Assembly (NCBI RefSeq): GCF_005281835.1
Contig: NZ_RZIS01000006.1
Coordinates: 213,808-277,807, forward strand
Length of the DNA stretch: 64,000 nucleotides
Origin: Vibrio profundi
GTDB taxonomy: Bacteria > Pseudomonadota > Gammaproteobacteria > Enterobacterales > Vibrionaceae
Direction: 5' to 3'
Below the pieces are notes generated by a model. The model was not told the origin of the DNA. It ran no database searches and worked only from the letters and a program-made list of their open reading frames with translations. Positions within the stretch are counted from its first letter, which is position 1. The number at the start of each line of letters is the position of its first letter. Made by a program: the position numbers and the translations under genes. This document shows positions 56,152-64,000 of this stretch, in pieces.

Positions 56152-57522
56152 GTGAGCACATTTAATGTAGCTGGTTCTTTTAATGTCGCTAAATTTGGCG
56201 GAACAAGTGTTGCCAATTTTGAGGCGATGAGCCGTTGTGCTGCCATTATTGAAAATAATCCTAGCACTAAACTCGTAGTCAGCAGTGCCTGCTCTGGCGT
56301 AACCAATTTATTGGTTGAACTAGCCAATGGCGTACAAGAAAAAGAGCGCCGCCAAGCTCTACTGAATCAAATCGCAGAAATTCATCACGCGGTATTGGAT
56401 CAATTAGCCGATCCAACACAAGCAGAAAAAGAAGTTCACCTAATCTTGGACAATATTGGGAGCGCTGCAGAAGCCGCTTCATTCCAATCAAGCAAAAAGC
56501 TCACCGACCACCTAGTTGCTTGTGGAGAACTAATGTCAACGCACCTCCTCACCCAACTTATGCGTGAGCGAGGCATTGCGGCGGTTCGTTTTGATATCCG
56601 AGAAGTACTTCGTACCAACAGTGTATTCGGTAAGGCAGAACCGCAGCTTGAAGAAATTGCGCGCCTAGCCCAAGAGAAGCTTATCCCTCTATGCCAAGAG
56701 TATGTGGTGATAACACAAGGTTTCATCGGCTCAGACAACGAAGGCAACACCACTACCTTAGGCCGTGGTGGCAGTGATTATTCGGCGGCACTGATTGCAG
56801 AATCAGTACAAGCGGCGGGATTAGAGATCTGGACTGACGTTCCAGGTATATACACCACAGACCCACGCATTGCGCCTAAAGCCTCTCCTATTCCAGAGAT
56901 CAGTTTTAGTGAAGCTTCTGAAATGGCTAACTTTGGCGCGAAAATTTTACACCCTTCGACGCTAGTGCCCGCTCTTCGTCACCAAATCCCAGTGTTCGTT
57001 GGTTCATCAAAAGAGCCAGAAAAAGGCGGGACTTGGATTCGCCAGCAAGTGGAAAGCTCTCCTCTATTCAGAGCCCTTGCCCTACGTTGCAATCAAACCA
57101 TGGTTACCCTTCGTAGCGCTAACATGTTCCATGCTTATGGCTTCTTAGCGAAAGTGTTTGAGATCCTTGCTAAGCACAAGATCTCAGTCGATCTCATCAC
57201 GACATCCGAGATCAGTGTGTCATTGACTCTTGATCAAACCGATACCGCTGGCGGTGCTCCTGAATTACCTGAAGCAGTAAGAGTCGAACTTGAAGAGTTA
57301 TGTACCGTAGAGGTAGAACACAATCTATGCTTAGTTGCGTTGATTGGTAACAACATGAGTGAAAGCAAAGGCTATGCTAAGCATGTCTTTGGCACCCTTG
57401 AAGATTTTAACCTAAGAATGATCTGCTACGGTGCTAGCCCACATAACCTGTGTTTCTTGCTTCATGAATCGGAATCCAGAGCGGCTATTCAAAAACTTCA
57501 TAAAGAACTTTTTGAAAATTAA
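56152..57522 (+). CDS. lysC: Aspartokinase III, lysine-sensitive
   Basis: 456 residues from GTG 56152, with GGAG 7 bases upstream. It phosphorylates aspartate, the first step to lysine, threonine and methionine. The kinase signature VAKFGGTSVANFEAM is near residue 12. TTLGRGGSDYSAALIAESVQ and IWTDVPGIYTTDPRIAPKA follow. The C-terminal ACT domains carry the lysine-binding residues (SVDLITTSEISVSLTLDQTD). LysC alone is monofunctional, unlike ThrA or MetL. It is under the lysine riboswitch and ends in a strong terminator. Confidence 0.96.
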   Translation: MSTFNVAGSFNVAKFGGTSVANFEAMSRCAAIIENNPSTKLVVSSACSGVTNLLVELANGVQEKERRQALLNQIAEIHHAVLDQLADPTQAEKEVHLILDNIGSAAEAASFQSSKKLTDHLVACGELMSTHLLTQLMRERGIAAVRFDIREVLRTNSVFGKAEPQLEEIARLAQEKLIPLCQEYVVITQGFIGSDNEGNTTTLGRGGSDYSAALIAESVQAAGLEIWTDVPGIYTTDPRIAPKASPIPEISFSEASEMANFGAKILHPSTLVPALRHQIPVFVGSSKEPEKGGTWIRQQVESSPLFRALALRCNQTMVTLRSANMFHAYGFLAKVFEILAKHKISVDLITTSEISVSLTLDQTDTAGGAPELPEAVRVELEELCTVEVEHNLCLVALIGNNMSESKGYAKHVFGTLEDFNLRMICYGASPHNLCFLLHESESRAAIQKLHKELFEN

Positions 57523-57530
57523 ACAACATT

Positions 57531-57562
57531 AAAAAAGGGTTGCTCAACAGCAACCCTTTTTT
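57531..57562. terminator. Bidirectional terminator between lysC and metH
   Basis: AAAAAAGGGTTGCT pairs with AGCAACCCTTTTTT around CAAC, a 14-bp stem that works for both convergent genes. Confidence 0.92.
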
Positions 57563-57587
57563 GTGTTCAATGCACAGCTTAGAAGCA

Positions 57588-60500
57588 CTAATTAATATTT
57601 GGTCCTAACCATTTCTCCGCTTCTAGCATATCCCAGCCTTTACGCTGAGCGTAGCTTTCCACTTGATCTTTCTGAATTTGGGCAATCGCAAAATAGCGAG
57701 AATCAGGGTGTGAGAAATACATCCCGGATACAGATGCACCCGGCCACATTGCATAGCTTGTGGTTAACGACATATCTATCGATTCTTCTACTTTCATTAA
57801 CTCCCACAGAGTACCTTTTTCGGTGTGTTCTGGACATGCTGGGTAACCAGGAGCAGGGCGAATACCTTGATACTTCTCTCGAATCAAATCATCATTTGTT
57901 AGGTCTTCATCTGGAGCATAACCCCAAATATCTTTACGTACGACTTGGTGCAGATATTCAGCAAATGCTTCCGCTAAACGGTCGGCTACTGCTTGAATCA
58001 TGATCGCATTATAGTCATCACCTTGCGCTTTATATTCATCCGCTAACTCACGCTCACCAATACCGCCAGTCACCGCAAAACCACCAATCCAATCAGCTTT
58101 GCCACTCGATTTCGGAGCAATATAGTCTGATAAACAGTAGTTATACCCTTTCGGTTTCTCAGTTTGCTGACGAAGATTATGTAAGACCTTTAGAACCTCT
58201 GTGCGAGATTCGTCAGTGTACACTTCGATATCATCACCCACACTATTAGCAGGGAACATTGCACACATACCACGAGCTTCTAGCAGCTTCTCTTGCTCAA
58301 CACGATCCAACAAATCGTTCGCATCTTTAAACAGGCGCTGCGCTTCTTCACCTACCTCTTCATGGTCTAAAATTGCTGGGTACTTACCCACTAAAGACCA
58401 AGTCATAAAGAATGGGGTCCAATCAATGTATTGACGTAAAGTCGAGACATCGAAGTCATCAAAGATATGCACTCCAGGTTTCGCTGGCGCTGGAGGGGTA
58501 TAGTTTTTCCAATCAATAGCGACTTTGTTATCACGCGCTTTCTGTAATGAGATTGGCTTAGTTCGAGGTGTTTTGCGATTATGTTGATCGCGAACGCGGT
58601 CATAATCTAAATCTAACTTCTCGACAAATGTCGGTTTCAATTCTTCAGAGAGCAGTGAAGTACACACACCTACAGCTCGAGAAGCATTGTTTACATACAC
58701 AACCGGCTCTGAATAGTTTTGCTCAATTTTTACCGCGGTATGTGCTTTAGAAGTGGTCGCACCGCCAATTAATAAAGGAAGAGTGAACCCTTGACGTTCC
58801 ATTTCTTTGGCAACGTGTACCATTTCATCTAATGATGGAGTGATCAAACCGGATAAACCGATAATATCAACGTTCTCTTCTTTGGCTACCTGTAGGATCT
58901 TTTCACACGGAACCATGACACCTAAATCAATGATCTCGTAGTTATTACATTGAAGTACAACCCCAACGATATTTTTACCGATATCGTGTACGTCACCTTT
59001 TACGGTTGCAAGCAAGATCTTACCATTAGACGTCCCAGCCGCTTTTGAGGCGTTGATGAACGGTTCCAAATGAGCCACCGCCTGCTTCATTACGCGAGCC
59101 GATTTCACAACTTGTGGGAGGAACATTTTGCCCTCACCAAATAAGTCGCCAACGACGTTCATGCCATCCATCAATGGCCCTTCAATCACCTCGATAGGCT
59201 TATCCGCATTAACACGGGCTTCCTCGGTGTCTTCAACGATAAACTCTGTAATACCTTTTACCAAAGAGTGCTCTAAACGCTTTTCTACTGGCCAAGTACG
59301 CCACTCTAAGGCAGAGGCATCATCTTCTTTGCCCACTGCTTTATCTAGATATTCCTGAGCGATGTCGAGTAGCCTTTCCGTACCATCATCGCGGCGGTTT
59401 AGAACCACATCTTCAACAGCTTCACGAAGCTTTTCTGGGACGTTATCGTAAATTTCTAGTTGGCCAGCATTCACAATCCCCATATCCATACCATTTCTAA
59501 AACAGTGATATAGGAATACCGCATGAATTGCTTCACGTACGTAGTTATTACCGCGGAAAGAGAAAGATACGTTAGATACCCCACCCGAAATCATCGCATG
59601 TGGTAAATCACGTTTGATATCGGCAACGGCGTCAATGAAATCAACCGCATAGTTATTGTGCTCATCGATACCCGTCGCAACAGCAAAGATGTTCGGGTCG
59701 AAGATAATATCTTCTGGTGGGAAGCCGACTTCATCAACCAAAATTCGGTAAGCATTAGTACAGATTTCCAATTTACGCTCACGCGTTTCCGCTTGCCCCA
59801 CTTCATCGAATGCCATCACGATAACCGCGGCACCATAACGACGGATCAGCTTCGCTTGTTCGACGAACTTCTCTTTGCCTTCTTTCAAAGAAATAGAGTT
59901 AACGATACCTTTGCCTTGAACACACTTAAGACCGGCTTCGATAACCTCCCATTTAGAAGAATCGACCATGATCGGCACTTTGGAGATTTCAGGCTCAGAC
60001 GCACATAAGTTCAAGAAGCGAGTCATACAAGCTTCAGCATCTAGCATCCCTTCATCCATATTAATATCGATGATTTGCGCGCCACTTTCGACCTGCTGAC
60101 GAGCCACTTCTAGCGCTTCGTCATACAACTCTTCTTTGATCAATCGTTTAAAGCGAGCTGAACCGGTAACGTTAGTCCGTTCACCGACATTAACAAATAG
60201 AGTATCTTTCTCAATTGTAAGCGGCTCTAGTCCAGATAAGCGACAAGCAACTTTAATCTCAGGTAATGGACGAGGTTTAACACCTTCTACTACTTGAGCC
60301 ATCTGACGAATATGCTCTGGTGTTGTACCACAACAACCACCAATGAGATTGAGGAAACCACTTTGAGCCCACTCTTGGACATGTTCAGCCATATCTTCAG
60401 GGGATAGGTCATACTCACCAAAAGCATTAGGCAAGCCCGCATTCGGGTGCGCAGATACGTTGCTTTCTGAAATTCGAGAGAGCTCTTCGACATAAGGACG

Positions 60501-61265
60501 CAACTCATCTGGGCCAAGAGCACAGTTCAGACCAAAAGAAATCGGTTTTACATGGCGCAATGCATTGTAGAATGCTTCCGTAGTTTGGCCTGACAACGTA
60601 CGACCTGAAGCATCGGTAATGGTACCGGAGATCATGACTGGTAACGTGATACCCAGCTCTTCAAATACCGTGTCCACAGCAAAAGCACACGCTTTGGCAT
60701 TCAGCGTATCAAAAATAGTTTCGATAAGAATTAGGTCAGATCCGCCTTTGATAAGCGCTTTAGTCGATTCAGAATAAGCTTCAACTAGCTCATCAAAACT
60801 CACGTTACGGTAGCCTGGATCATTTACATCAGGAGAAATCGAGCAAGTTCTGTTGGTAGGGCCTAATACACCAGCTACATAACGAGGGCGATCTGGCGTT
60901 TTCGCTGTCCATTCGTCAGCCGCTTCACGTGCAAGTTTCGCCGCAGCGAAGTTAATTTCTTCACTGAGACTCTCCATATCGTAATCCGCCATCGCAATGG
61001 TCGTGGCGTTAAAAGTATTAGTCTCTAGAATATCCGCGCCAGCTTCTAGGTACTGGTTATGGATCTCTTTGATCAGTTGAGGCTGAGATAAAACAAGTAA
61101 GTCGTTATTACCCTTAAGGTCACAATGCCAATCAGAGAAACGCTCACCGCGGTAATCATTTTCTTCAAGCTTATAATCTTGGATCATGGTGCCCATGCCA
61201 CCATCAATCAGCAAGATACGTTCTTTTAATTGAGCTTCAATCTGTTGCTTTACATTACTTCCCAC
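57588..61265 (-). CDS. metH: Cobalamin-dependent methionine synthase
   Basis: 1225 residues from GTG 61265, with GAGG 7 bases upstream; E. coli MetH has 1227. Domain order: homocysteine-binding (1-330, zinc Cys in GLNCALG and GGCCGTTPE), methyltetrahydrofolate-binding (about 350-620, [24 protein letters not shown] stretch), cobalamin-binding (about 650-890, [18 protein letters not shown] with the cobalt-ligand His), and AdoMet activation domain (about 900-1225, [21 protein letters not shown] RxxxGY). Two tandem Met boxes lie in the upstream region, suggesting MetJ repression. Confidence 0.98.
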   Translation of the reverse strand: MGSNVKQQIEAQLKERILLIDGGMGTMIQDYKLEENDYRGERFSDWHCDLKGNNDLLVLSQPQLIKEIHNQYLEAGADILETNTFNATTIAMADYDMESLSEEINFAAAKLAREAADEWTAKTPDRPRYVAGVLGPTNRTCSISPDVNDPGYRNVSFDELVEAYSESTKALIKGGSDLILIETIFDTLNAKACAFAVDTVFEELGITLPVMISGTITDASGRTLSGQTTEAFYNALRHVKPISFGLNCALGPDELRPYVEELSRISESNVSAHPNAGLPNAFGEYDLSPEDMAEHVQEWAQSGFLNLIGGCCGTTPEHIRQMAQVVEGVKPRPLPEIKVACRLSGLEPLTIEKDTLFVNVGERTNVTGSARFKRLIKEELYDEALEVARQQVESGAQIIDINMDEGMLDAEACMTRFLNLCASEPEISKVPIMVDSSKWEVIEAGLKCVQGKGIVNSISLKEGKEKFVEQAKLIRRYGAAVIVMAFDEVGQAETRERKLEICTNAYRILVDEVGFPPEDIIFDPNIFAVATGIDEHNNYAVDFIDAVADIKRDLPHAMISGGVSNVSFSFRGNNYVREAIHAVFLYHCFRNGMDMGIVNAGQLEIYDNVPEKLREAVEDVVLNRRDDGTERLLDIAQEYLDKAVGKEDDASALEWRTWPVEKRLEHSLVKGITEFIVEDTEEARVNADKPIEVIEGPLMDGMNVVGDLFGEGKMFLPQVVKSARVMKQAVAHLEPFINASKAAGTSNGKILLATVKGDVHDIGKNIVGVVLQCNNYEIIDLGVMVPCEKILQVAKEENVDIIGLSGLITPSLDEMVHVAKEMERQGFTLPLLIGGATTSKAHTAVKIEQNYSEPVVYVNNASRAVGVCTSLLSEELKPTFVEKLDLDYDRVRDQHNRKTPRTKPISLQKARDNKVAIDWKNYTPPAPAKPGVHIFDDFDVSTLRQYIDWTPFFMTWSLVGKYPAILDHEEVGEEAQRLFKDANDLLDRVEQEKLLEARGMCAMFPANSVGDDIEVYTDESRTEVLKVLHNLRQQTEKPKGYNYCLSDYIAPKSSGKADWIGGFAVTGGIGERELADEYKAQGDDYNAIMIQAVADRLAEAFAEYLHQVVRKDIWGYAPDEDLTNDDLIREKYQGIRPAPGYPACPEHTEKGTLWELMKVEESIDMSLTTSYAMWPGASVSGMYFSHPDSRYFAIAQIQKDQVESYAQRKGWDMLEAEKWLGPNIN

Positions 61266-61315
61266 AGTACAGCCTCATTCCTTTAATTATCTAAACATCC
61301 TACCATATAAATTGT

Positions 61316-61331
61316 AGAAATCTAGACGTCT
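61316..61331. promoter_or_regulatory. Tandem MetJ operator boxes upstream of metH
   Basis: AGAAATCT (6 of 8) directly followed by AGACGTCT (8 of 8), the MetJ consensus, in exact 8-base register. Two adjacent boxes are the minimal MetJ site. They lie 51-66 bases before the metH start, and about 127 bases before the divergent nhaP start, so metH is the likely target. Confidence 0.8.
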
Positions 61332-61457
61332 AAAATGGCTAATCTAGACAAAACACCAAGAATAAAGACTTACATAAGCATGACAGAAAATGGTTGCTAT
61401 TTAAGCGCTGAGCCATGAAAATCCAGTGAAATATTTAGTTACATTCATGAGTCAACT

Positions 61458-62762
61458 ATGTCCGTCTACTATACGCTTTGCTTTCTATCCGCGGCAGCAA
61501 TGCTTATCGCCTTCGTCAACAGCAAAATAGGGAAAATGCAAACGACTATCGCCATTACTGCTGGCGCTATGATGCTTTCTCTATTGATATTAATCGCAGG
61601 TCAAAATGATTGGTTTCAATTAACTGAAATTGCCACTGAGACCATGACCAGCATTAACTTTGAAGACTTCCTTCTCAAGGGGATCCTCGGTTTTCTACTG
61701 TTTGCAGGCGGCTTAGGTATTAAACTGCCTAACCTAAAAGATCAGAAGTGGGAAATTACCATACTGGCATTAGGTGCCACCCTGTTTTCAACTTTCTTTA
61801 TCGGTGGCGTGCTTTACTGGTTCTGTCAGCTCATTGGAATTCAATTCGACTTTGTTTACTGCTTACTGTTTGGCTCTTTAATATCTCCAACGGATCCAAT
61901 CGCGGTACTGGCAATAGTGAAGAAGCTCGATGCACCAAGAAGAATCTCCACTCAAATCGAAGGAGAATCCCTATTTAATGATGGGTTTGGCTTGGTTATT
62001 TTTGTCACTCTGTTCACAATTGCATTTGGTACAGAGACACCAACGGTATCAAGTGTCGGCTTTCTATTTTTCCAAGAAGCAATTGGTGGAATCGCTTACG
62101 GGTTCGCTTTAGGGCTACTGTTTCACTACCTAATCAGCTCAACCAATGATCATTCAATGGAGCTTCTGCTTACTATTGGTGTGCCAACCGCTGGCTATGT
62201 ATTCGCTGACGTTATTCACGTATCTGGACCACTAGCTATGGTTGTGTCAGGGATAATGATAGGTAATTGGACACGCTTTATCGGATTCTCAAAAGAGAGT
62301 GAAGAGCACTTAGACCACTTCTGGGAGTTAGTGGATGAGTTTTTAAATGGCGTGCTATTTCTGTTAATTGGTATGTCGATGCTACTCTTCAAATTCCATC
62401 AGGAAGACTGGATACTAATGGCGTTTGCTATTCCTTTAGTACTTGCGGCTCGTTACTTAAGTGTTTTCATTTCTTATATTGGATTCAAACGCTACCGTAC
62501 CTACAACCCTTGGGCAATTAAGATCCTAACTTGGGGTGGTTTACGTGGGGGGTTAGCACTGGCAATGGCACTGTCAATACCATCAGGCATACTTGTTATT
62601 CCAGAAAAGCTAATCGACGTAAAAGAGATCATCTTGGTCATGACCTACGCTGTTGTCGTGTTCTCTATTTTGGTGCAAGGCTCAACAATTACACCAATGA
62701 TTGAAAAAGCAAAGCTAGCCGAAAAAGAGTTAGAAAGCACGAACGAAGCAGAGGTTAAATAG
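61458..62762 (+). CDS. nhaP: NhaP-type Na+/H+ (K+/H+) antiporter, CPA1 family
   Basis: 434 residues with about 12 membrane helices. Ion-binding motifs are present: SPTDPIAVLAIVKKLDAPRR and EGESLFNDGFGLVIFV (the conserved Asn-Asp pair). The TWGGLRGGLALAMALSIP stretch near residue 355 is typical of CPA1 exchangers. It should exchange Na+ or K+ for H+ at the inner membrane. There is no long cytoplasmic RCK or CBS tail. V. cholerae has an NhaP paralogue at this locus. The number is not assigned here. An inverted repeat follows the stop. Confidence 0.88.
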   Translation: MSVYYTLCFLSAAAMLIAFVNSKIGKMQTTIAITAGAMMLSLLILIAGQNDWFQLTEIATETMTSINFEDFLLKGILGFLLFAGGLGIKLPNLKDQKWEITILALGATLFSTFFIGGVLYWFCQLIGIQFDFVYCLLFGSLISPTDPIAVLAIVKKLDAPRRISTQIEGESLFNDGFGLVIFVTLFTIAFGTETPTVSSVGFLFFQEAIGGIAYGFALGLLFHYLISSTNDHSMELLLTIGVPTAGYVFADVIHVSGPLAMVVSGIMIGNWTRFIGFSKESEEHLDHFWELVDEFLNGVLFLLIGMSMLLFKFHQEDWILMAFAIPLVLAARYLSVFISYIGFKRYRTYNPWAIKILTWGGLRGGLALAMALSIPSGILVIPEKLIDVKEIILVMTYAVVVFSILVQGSTITPMIEKAKLAEKELESTNEAEVK

Positions 62763-62784
62763 CTGAATAAAGTACTCTACTAAC

Positions 62785-62813
62785 GCAGTAACAAATGCCT
62801 TGTTTGTTACTGC
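62785..62813 (+). repeat. Perfect 11-bp inverted repeat after nhaP
   Basis: GCAGTAACAAA (62785-62795) and TTTGTTACTGC (62803-62813) flank 7 bases, 22 bases past the stop codon. No T-run follows, so it is a 3' hairpin of uncertain termination strength. Confidence 0.65.
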
Positions 62814-63716
62814 CATTCATCCGTCTGCAACACCAGAGATCAAGCAATACTCAAACGTTATCAATACCGAATGATTTTTTGATTCTGATAAGCTCACTAG
62901 GCTTTAGCAACTGATACTTAGTATTTGTAATAAAGTCACAGGAGAGCACCCTTAGGGTAAAACACGCCCCTCTTACTAGCTAACACAAAGAGTTCTTAAC
63001 GTATTAGGAGGATCACTTTAATAGTCTATCCGAAACTGCCTCTAACCAAACTGATAGCCCAACCTATATCCTATTATGACAAACAATTAGTCGAGCGATT
63101 AAAAGCGTGCGCACAACTCCAAAAGATAGAGGCCTACCGACCTAATTAACTAGACTTAATTTCTCTTACAATGTGGAACTGTTTGCTTTCATACATCAAA
63201 GTTAATCAACCCCATAAAAAATACTTACAGTAGACTTCTTCCCGAGCCCTACTCACTTCATCAAAAACCTTATTTGTAATATTGAACTACATTCATCGGT
63301 ATCTTATAGAGTAGATCTATTGACGATAACCAGAAAGTCACAACAGTAATCCAACGAAGTTCTCTCGTAAATGCATTAAAGTCAGATACAAAATTATCTT
63401 ATTAGATACATAACTGTTGTCATAACGCCACCACTCACCTGCGTCGTCATCACACTTTAATTATGTATAGGGGGGTAAGCTCGTCTAGCGGCATGAAAGT
63501 CTTCTCAATCTGCCCACGCCTTTTGGAGTACAAATCACTAAAAGATAAAGAAAGCTAATAGTAAGTTTGGCTTTGTATGATTGATAGCTCAGAGTATATT
63601 TTCGAGAAGAAGTCAGGAAAAATAATAATGAAAAGCGATTGAATAGGAGAGGAGCTCTCTCAAAGGTAGCTGAAAGGCTCGCAACAACTAAGCGGTTAAA
63701 GTAATAAGCTAGAAAC
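62814..63716. other. Gene-poor stretch between nhaP and the rRNA operon
   Basis: About 900 bases. All six frames are broken by stops, and no frame reaches 60 codons. I see no RNA gene, insertion sequence end or direct repeat. The only coding-like piece is the short frame at 63021-63149. Confidence 0.7.
63021..63149 (+). pseudogene. 42-codon ORF with strong Shine-Dalgarno but ATA in the start position
   Basis: The frame is open from 63000 to the TAA at 63147-63149. A perfect AGGAGG (63006-63011) stands 9 bases before ATA, where a start codon would be. The predicted peptide reads like protein (VYPKLPLTKLIAQPISYYDK, then a basic amphipathic segment). No ATG, GTG or TTG is in frame. It could be a small gene inactivated by ATG to ATA, or a gene using a rare start. 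I do not recognise the product. Confidence 0.35.
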
Positions 63717-63718
63717 GT

Positions 63719-63752
63719 AAAAAAGCCCGATACTCACGTATCGGGCTTTTTT
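63719..63752. terminator. Terminator of the rRNA-tRNA operon
   Basis: AAAAAAGCCCGATA pairs with TATCGGGCTTTTTT around a 6-base loop. It lies 7 bases past the 3' end of tRNA-Asp and ends the minus-strand rRNA operon. Confidence 0.9.
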
Positions 63753-63758
63753 AATAAG

Positions 63759-63835
63759 TGGCGGAGTGGACGGGACTCGAACCCGCGACCCCCGGCGTGA
63801 CAGGCCGGTATTCTAACCAACTGAACTACCACTCC
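63759..63835 (-). tRNA. tRNA-Asp (anticodon GTC)
   Basis: 77 bases with encoded CCA. The acceptor stem GGAGTGG pairs with CCACTCC, then the discriminator G and CCA. D arm GTTCAGTTGGTTAGAA, anticodon loop CCTGTCACG (GTC), T arm TTCGAGTCC. It is near-identical to E. coli tRNA-Asp and placed as the distal tRNA of an rRNA operon. Confidence 0.98.
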
Positions 63836-63845
63836 GCAGTGGACT

Positions 63846-63865
63846 ACTTGTCACTATGGACAAGT
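63846..63865 (-). repeat. Processing hairpin between 5S rRNA and tRNA-Asp
   Basis: ACTTGTC and GACAAGT form a 7-bp stem around a 6-base loop within the spacer. Such stems in rRNA spacers commonly mark RNase processing sites. That role is inferred. Confidence 0.45.
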
Positions 63866-63878
63866 CGTTCATAATTTA

Positions 63879-63998
63879 AAGCCTGGCGATGTCCTACTCT
63901 CACATGGGGAAGCCCCACACTACCATCGGCGCTATTGTGTTTCACTTCTGAGTTCGGCATGGAATCAGGTGGGTCCACAACGCTATGGTCGCCAAGCA
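63879..63998 (-). rRNA. rrf: 5S ribosomal RNA
   Basis: About 120 bases. Read on the minus strand it begins TGCTTGGCGACCATAGCG, contains CCACCTGATTCCATGCCGAA and CGATGGTAGTGTGGGG, and ends near CATCGCCAGGC: all hallmarks of gammaproteobacterial 5S rRNA, with complementary ends. It is the last rRNA of an operon whose 23S and 16S genes lie beyond the window. Confidence 0.97.
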
Positions 63999-64000
63999 AA

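Noticed and set aside
63493..63558. 21-codon ORF starting MKVFSICPRLL
   Set aside because: No ribosome-binding site at a useful distance, very short, and no sign of conservation that can be judged here.

Overview
This 64 kb window is chromosomal DNA of a Vibrio (Gammaproteobacteria, Vibrionaceae). The genus call rests on recognisable gene families and their order: a complete MSHA type IV pilus locus, csrD/mshH, ssb, a QstR-type regulator, galU, uvrA, a PglL-type oligosaccharyltransferase, lysC, metH, a NhaP antiporter, and the end of an rRNA operon. This order matches the corresponding part of Vibrio cholerae chromosome 1 as I remember it. I cannot name the species. Gene density is high. I see no insertion sequence, prophage, integron, CRISPR array or defence island.

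Layout. (1) 1-4650, housekeeping: the N-terminal part of Obg/CgtA, rpmA-rplU (-), ispB (+), mdh (-), argR (+). (2) 4999-9342: a TAXI-type TRAP transporter made of a binding protein, a fused permease and a universal stress protein. (3) 9439-14153 (-): a 2-hydroxyacid dehydrogenase, rluA, rapA. (4) 14603-15979 (+): a PIN-PhoH protein with a long structured leader. (5) 16051-26774 (-): mreB-mreC-mreD-maf-rng-yhdP-nitrilase-tldD, the cell-shape, RNA-processing and envelope cluster. (6) 26925-47149 (-): csrD, then the MSHA assembly genes mshI-J-K-L-M-N-E-G-F, then the pilin genes mshB-A-C-D-O-P-Q. (7) 47283-54548: ssb (-), then qstR, galU, uvrA and pglL (+). (8) 54577-62762: a class V aminotransferase (-), lysC (+) behind a lysine riboswitch, metH (-) behind MetJ boxes, and a NhaP antiporter (+). 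(9) 62763-64000: a gene-poor kilobase, then tRNA-Asp and 5S rRNA (-).

How the genes work together. The central 20 kb builds, powers and regulates a surface-attachment pilus. MshE carries the c-di-GMP-binding N-terminal motif, CsrD is a degenerate GGDEF-EAL protein, and the adjacent QstR relative links this neighbourhood to competence regulation. PglL, 7 kb away, could glycosylate pilins or other exported proteins.

The clearest regulatory signals are a lysine riboswitch directly behind a TTGACA promoter (lysC), a LexA box (uvrA), tandem Met boxes (metH), and a CRP-like site plus a 12-bp inverted repeat ahead of phoH. Strong terminators lie between most convergent genes, after mshA, and between the TRAP binding protein and permease. 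I found no convincing new multigene system. The less expected items are a 7-bp-periodic CTAG array in front of mreC, a mutually exclusive hairpin set in the TAXI leader, a 42-codon ORF that has a perfect Shine-Dalgarno but an ATA in the start position, and a palindrome in the qstR promoter.
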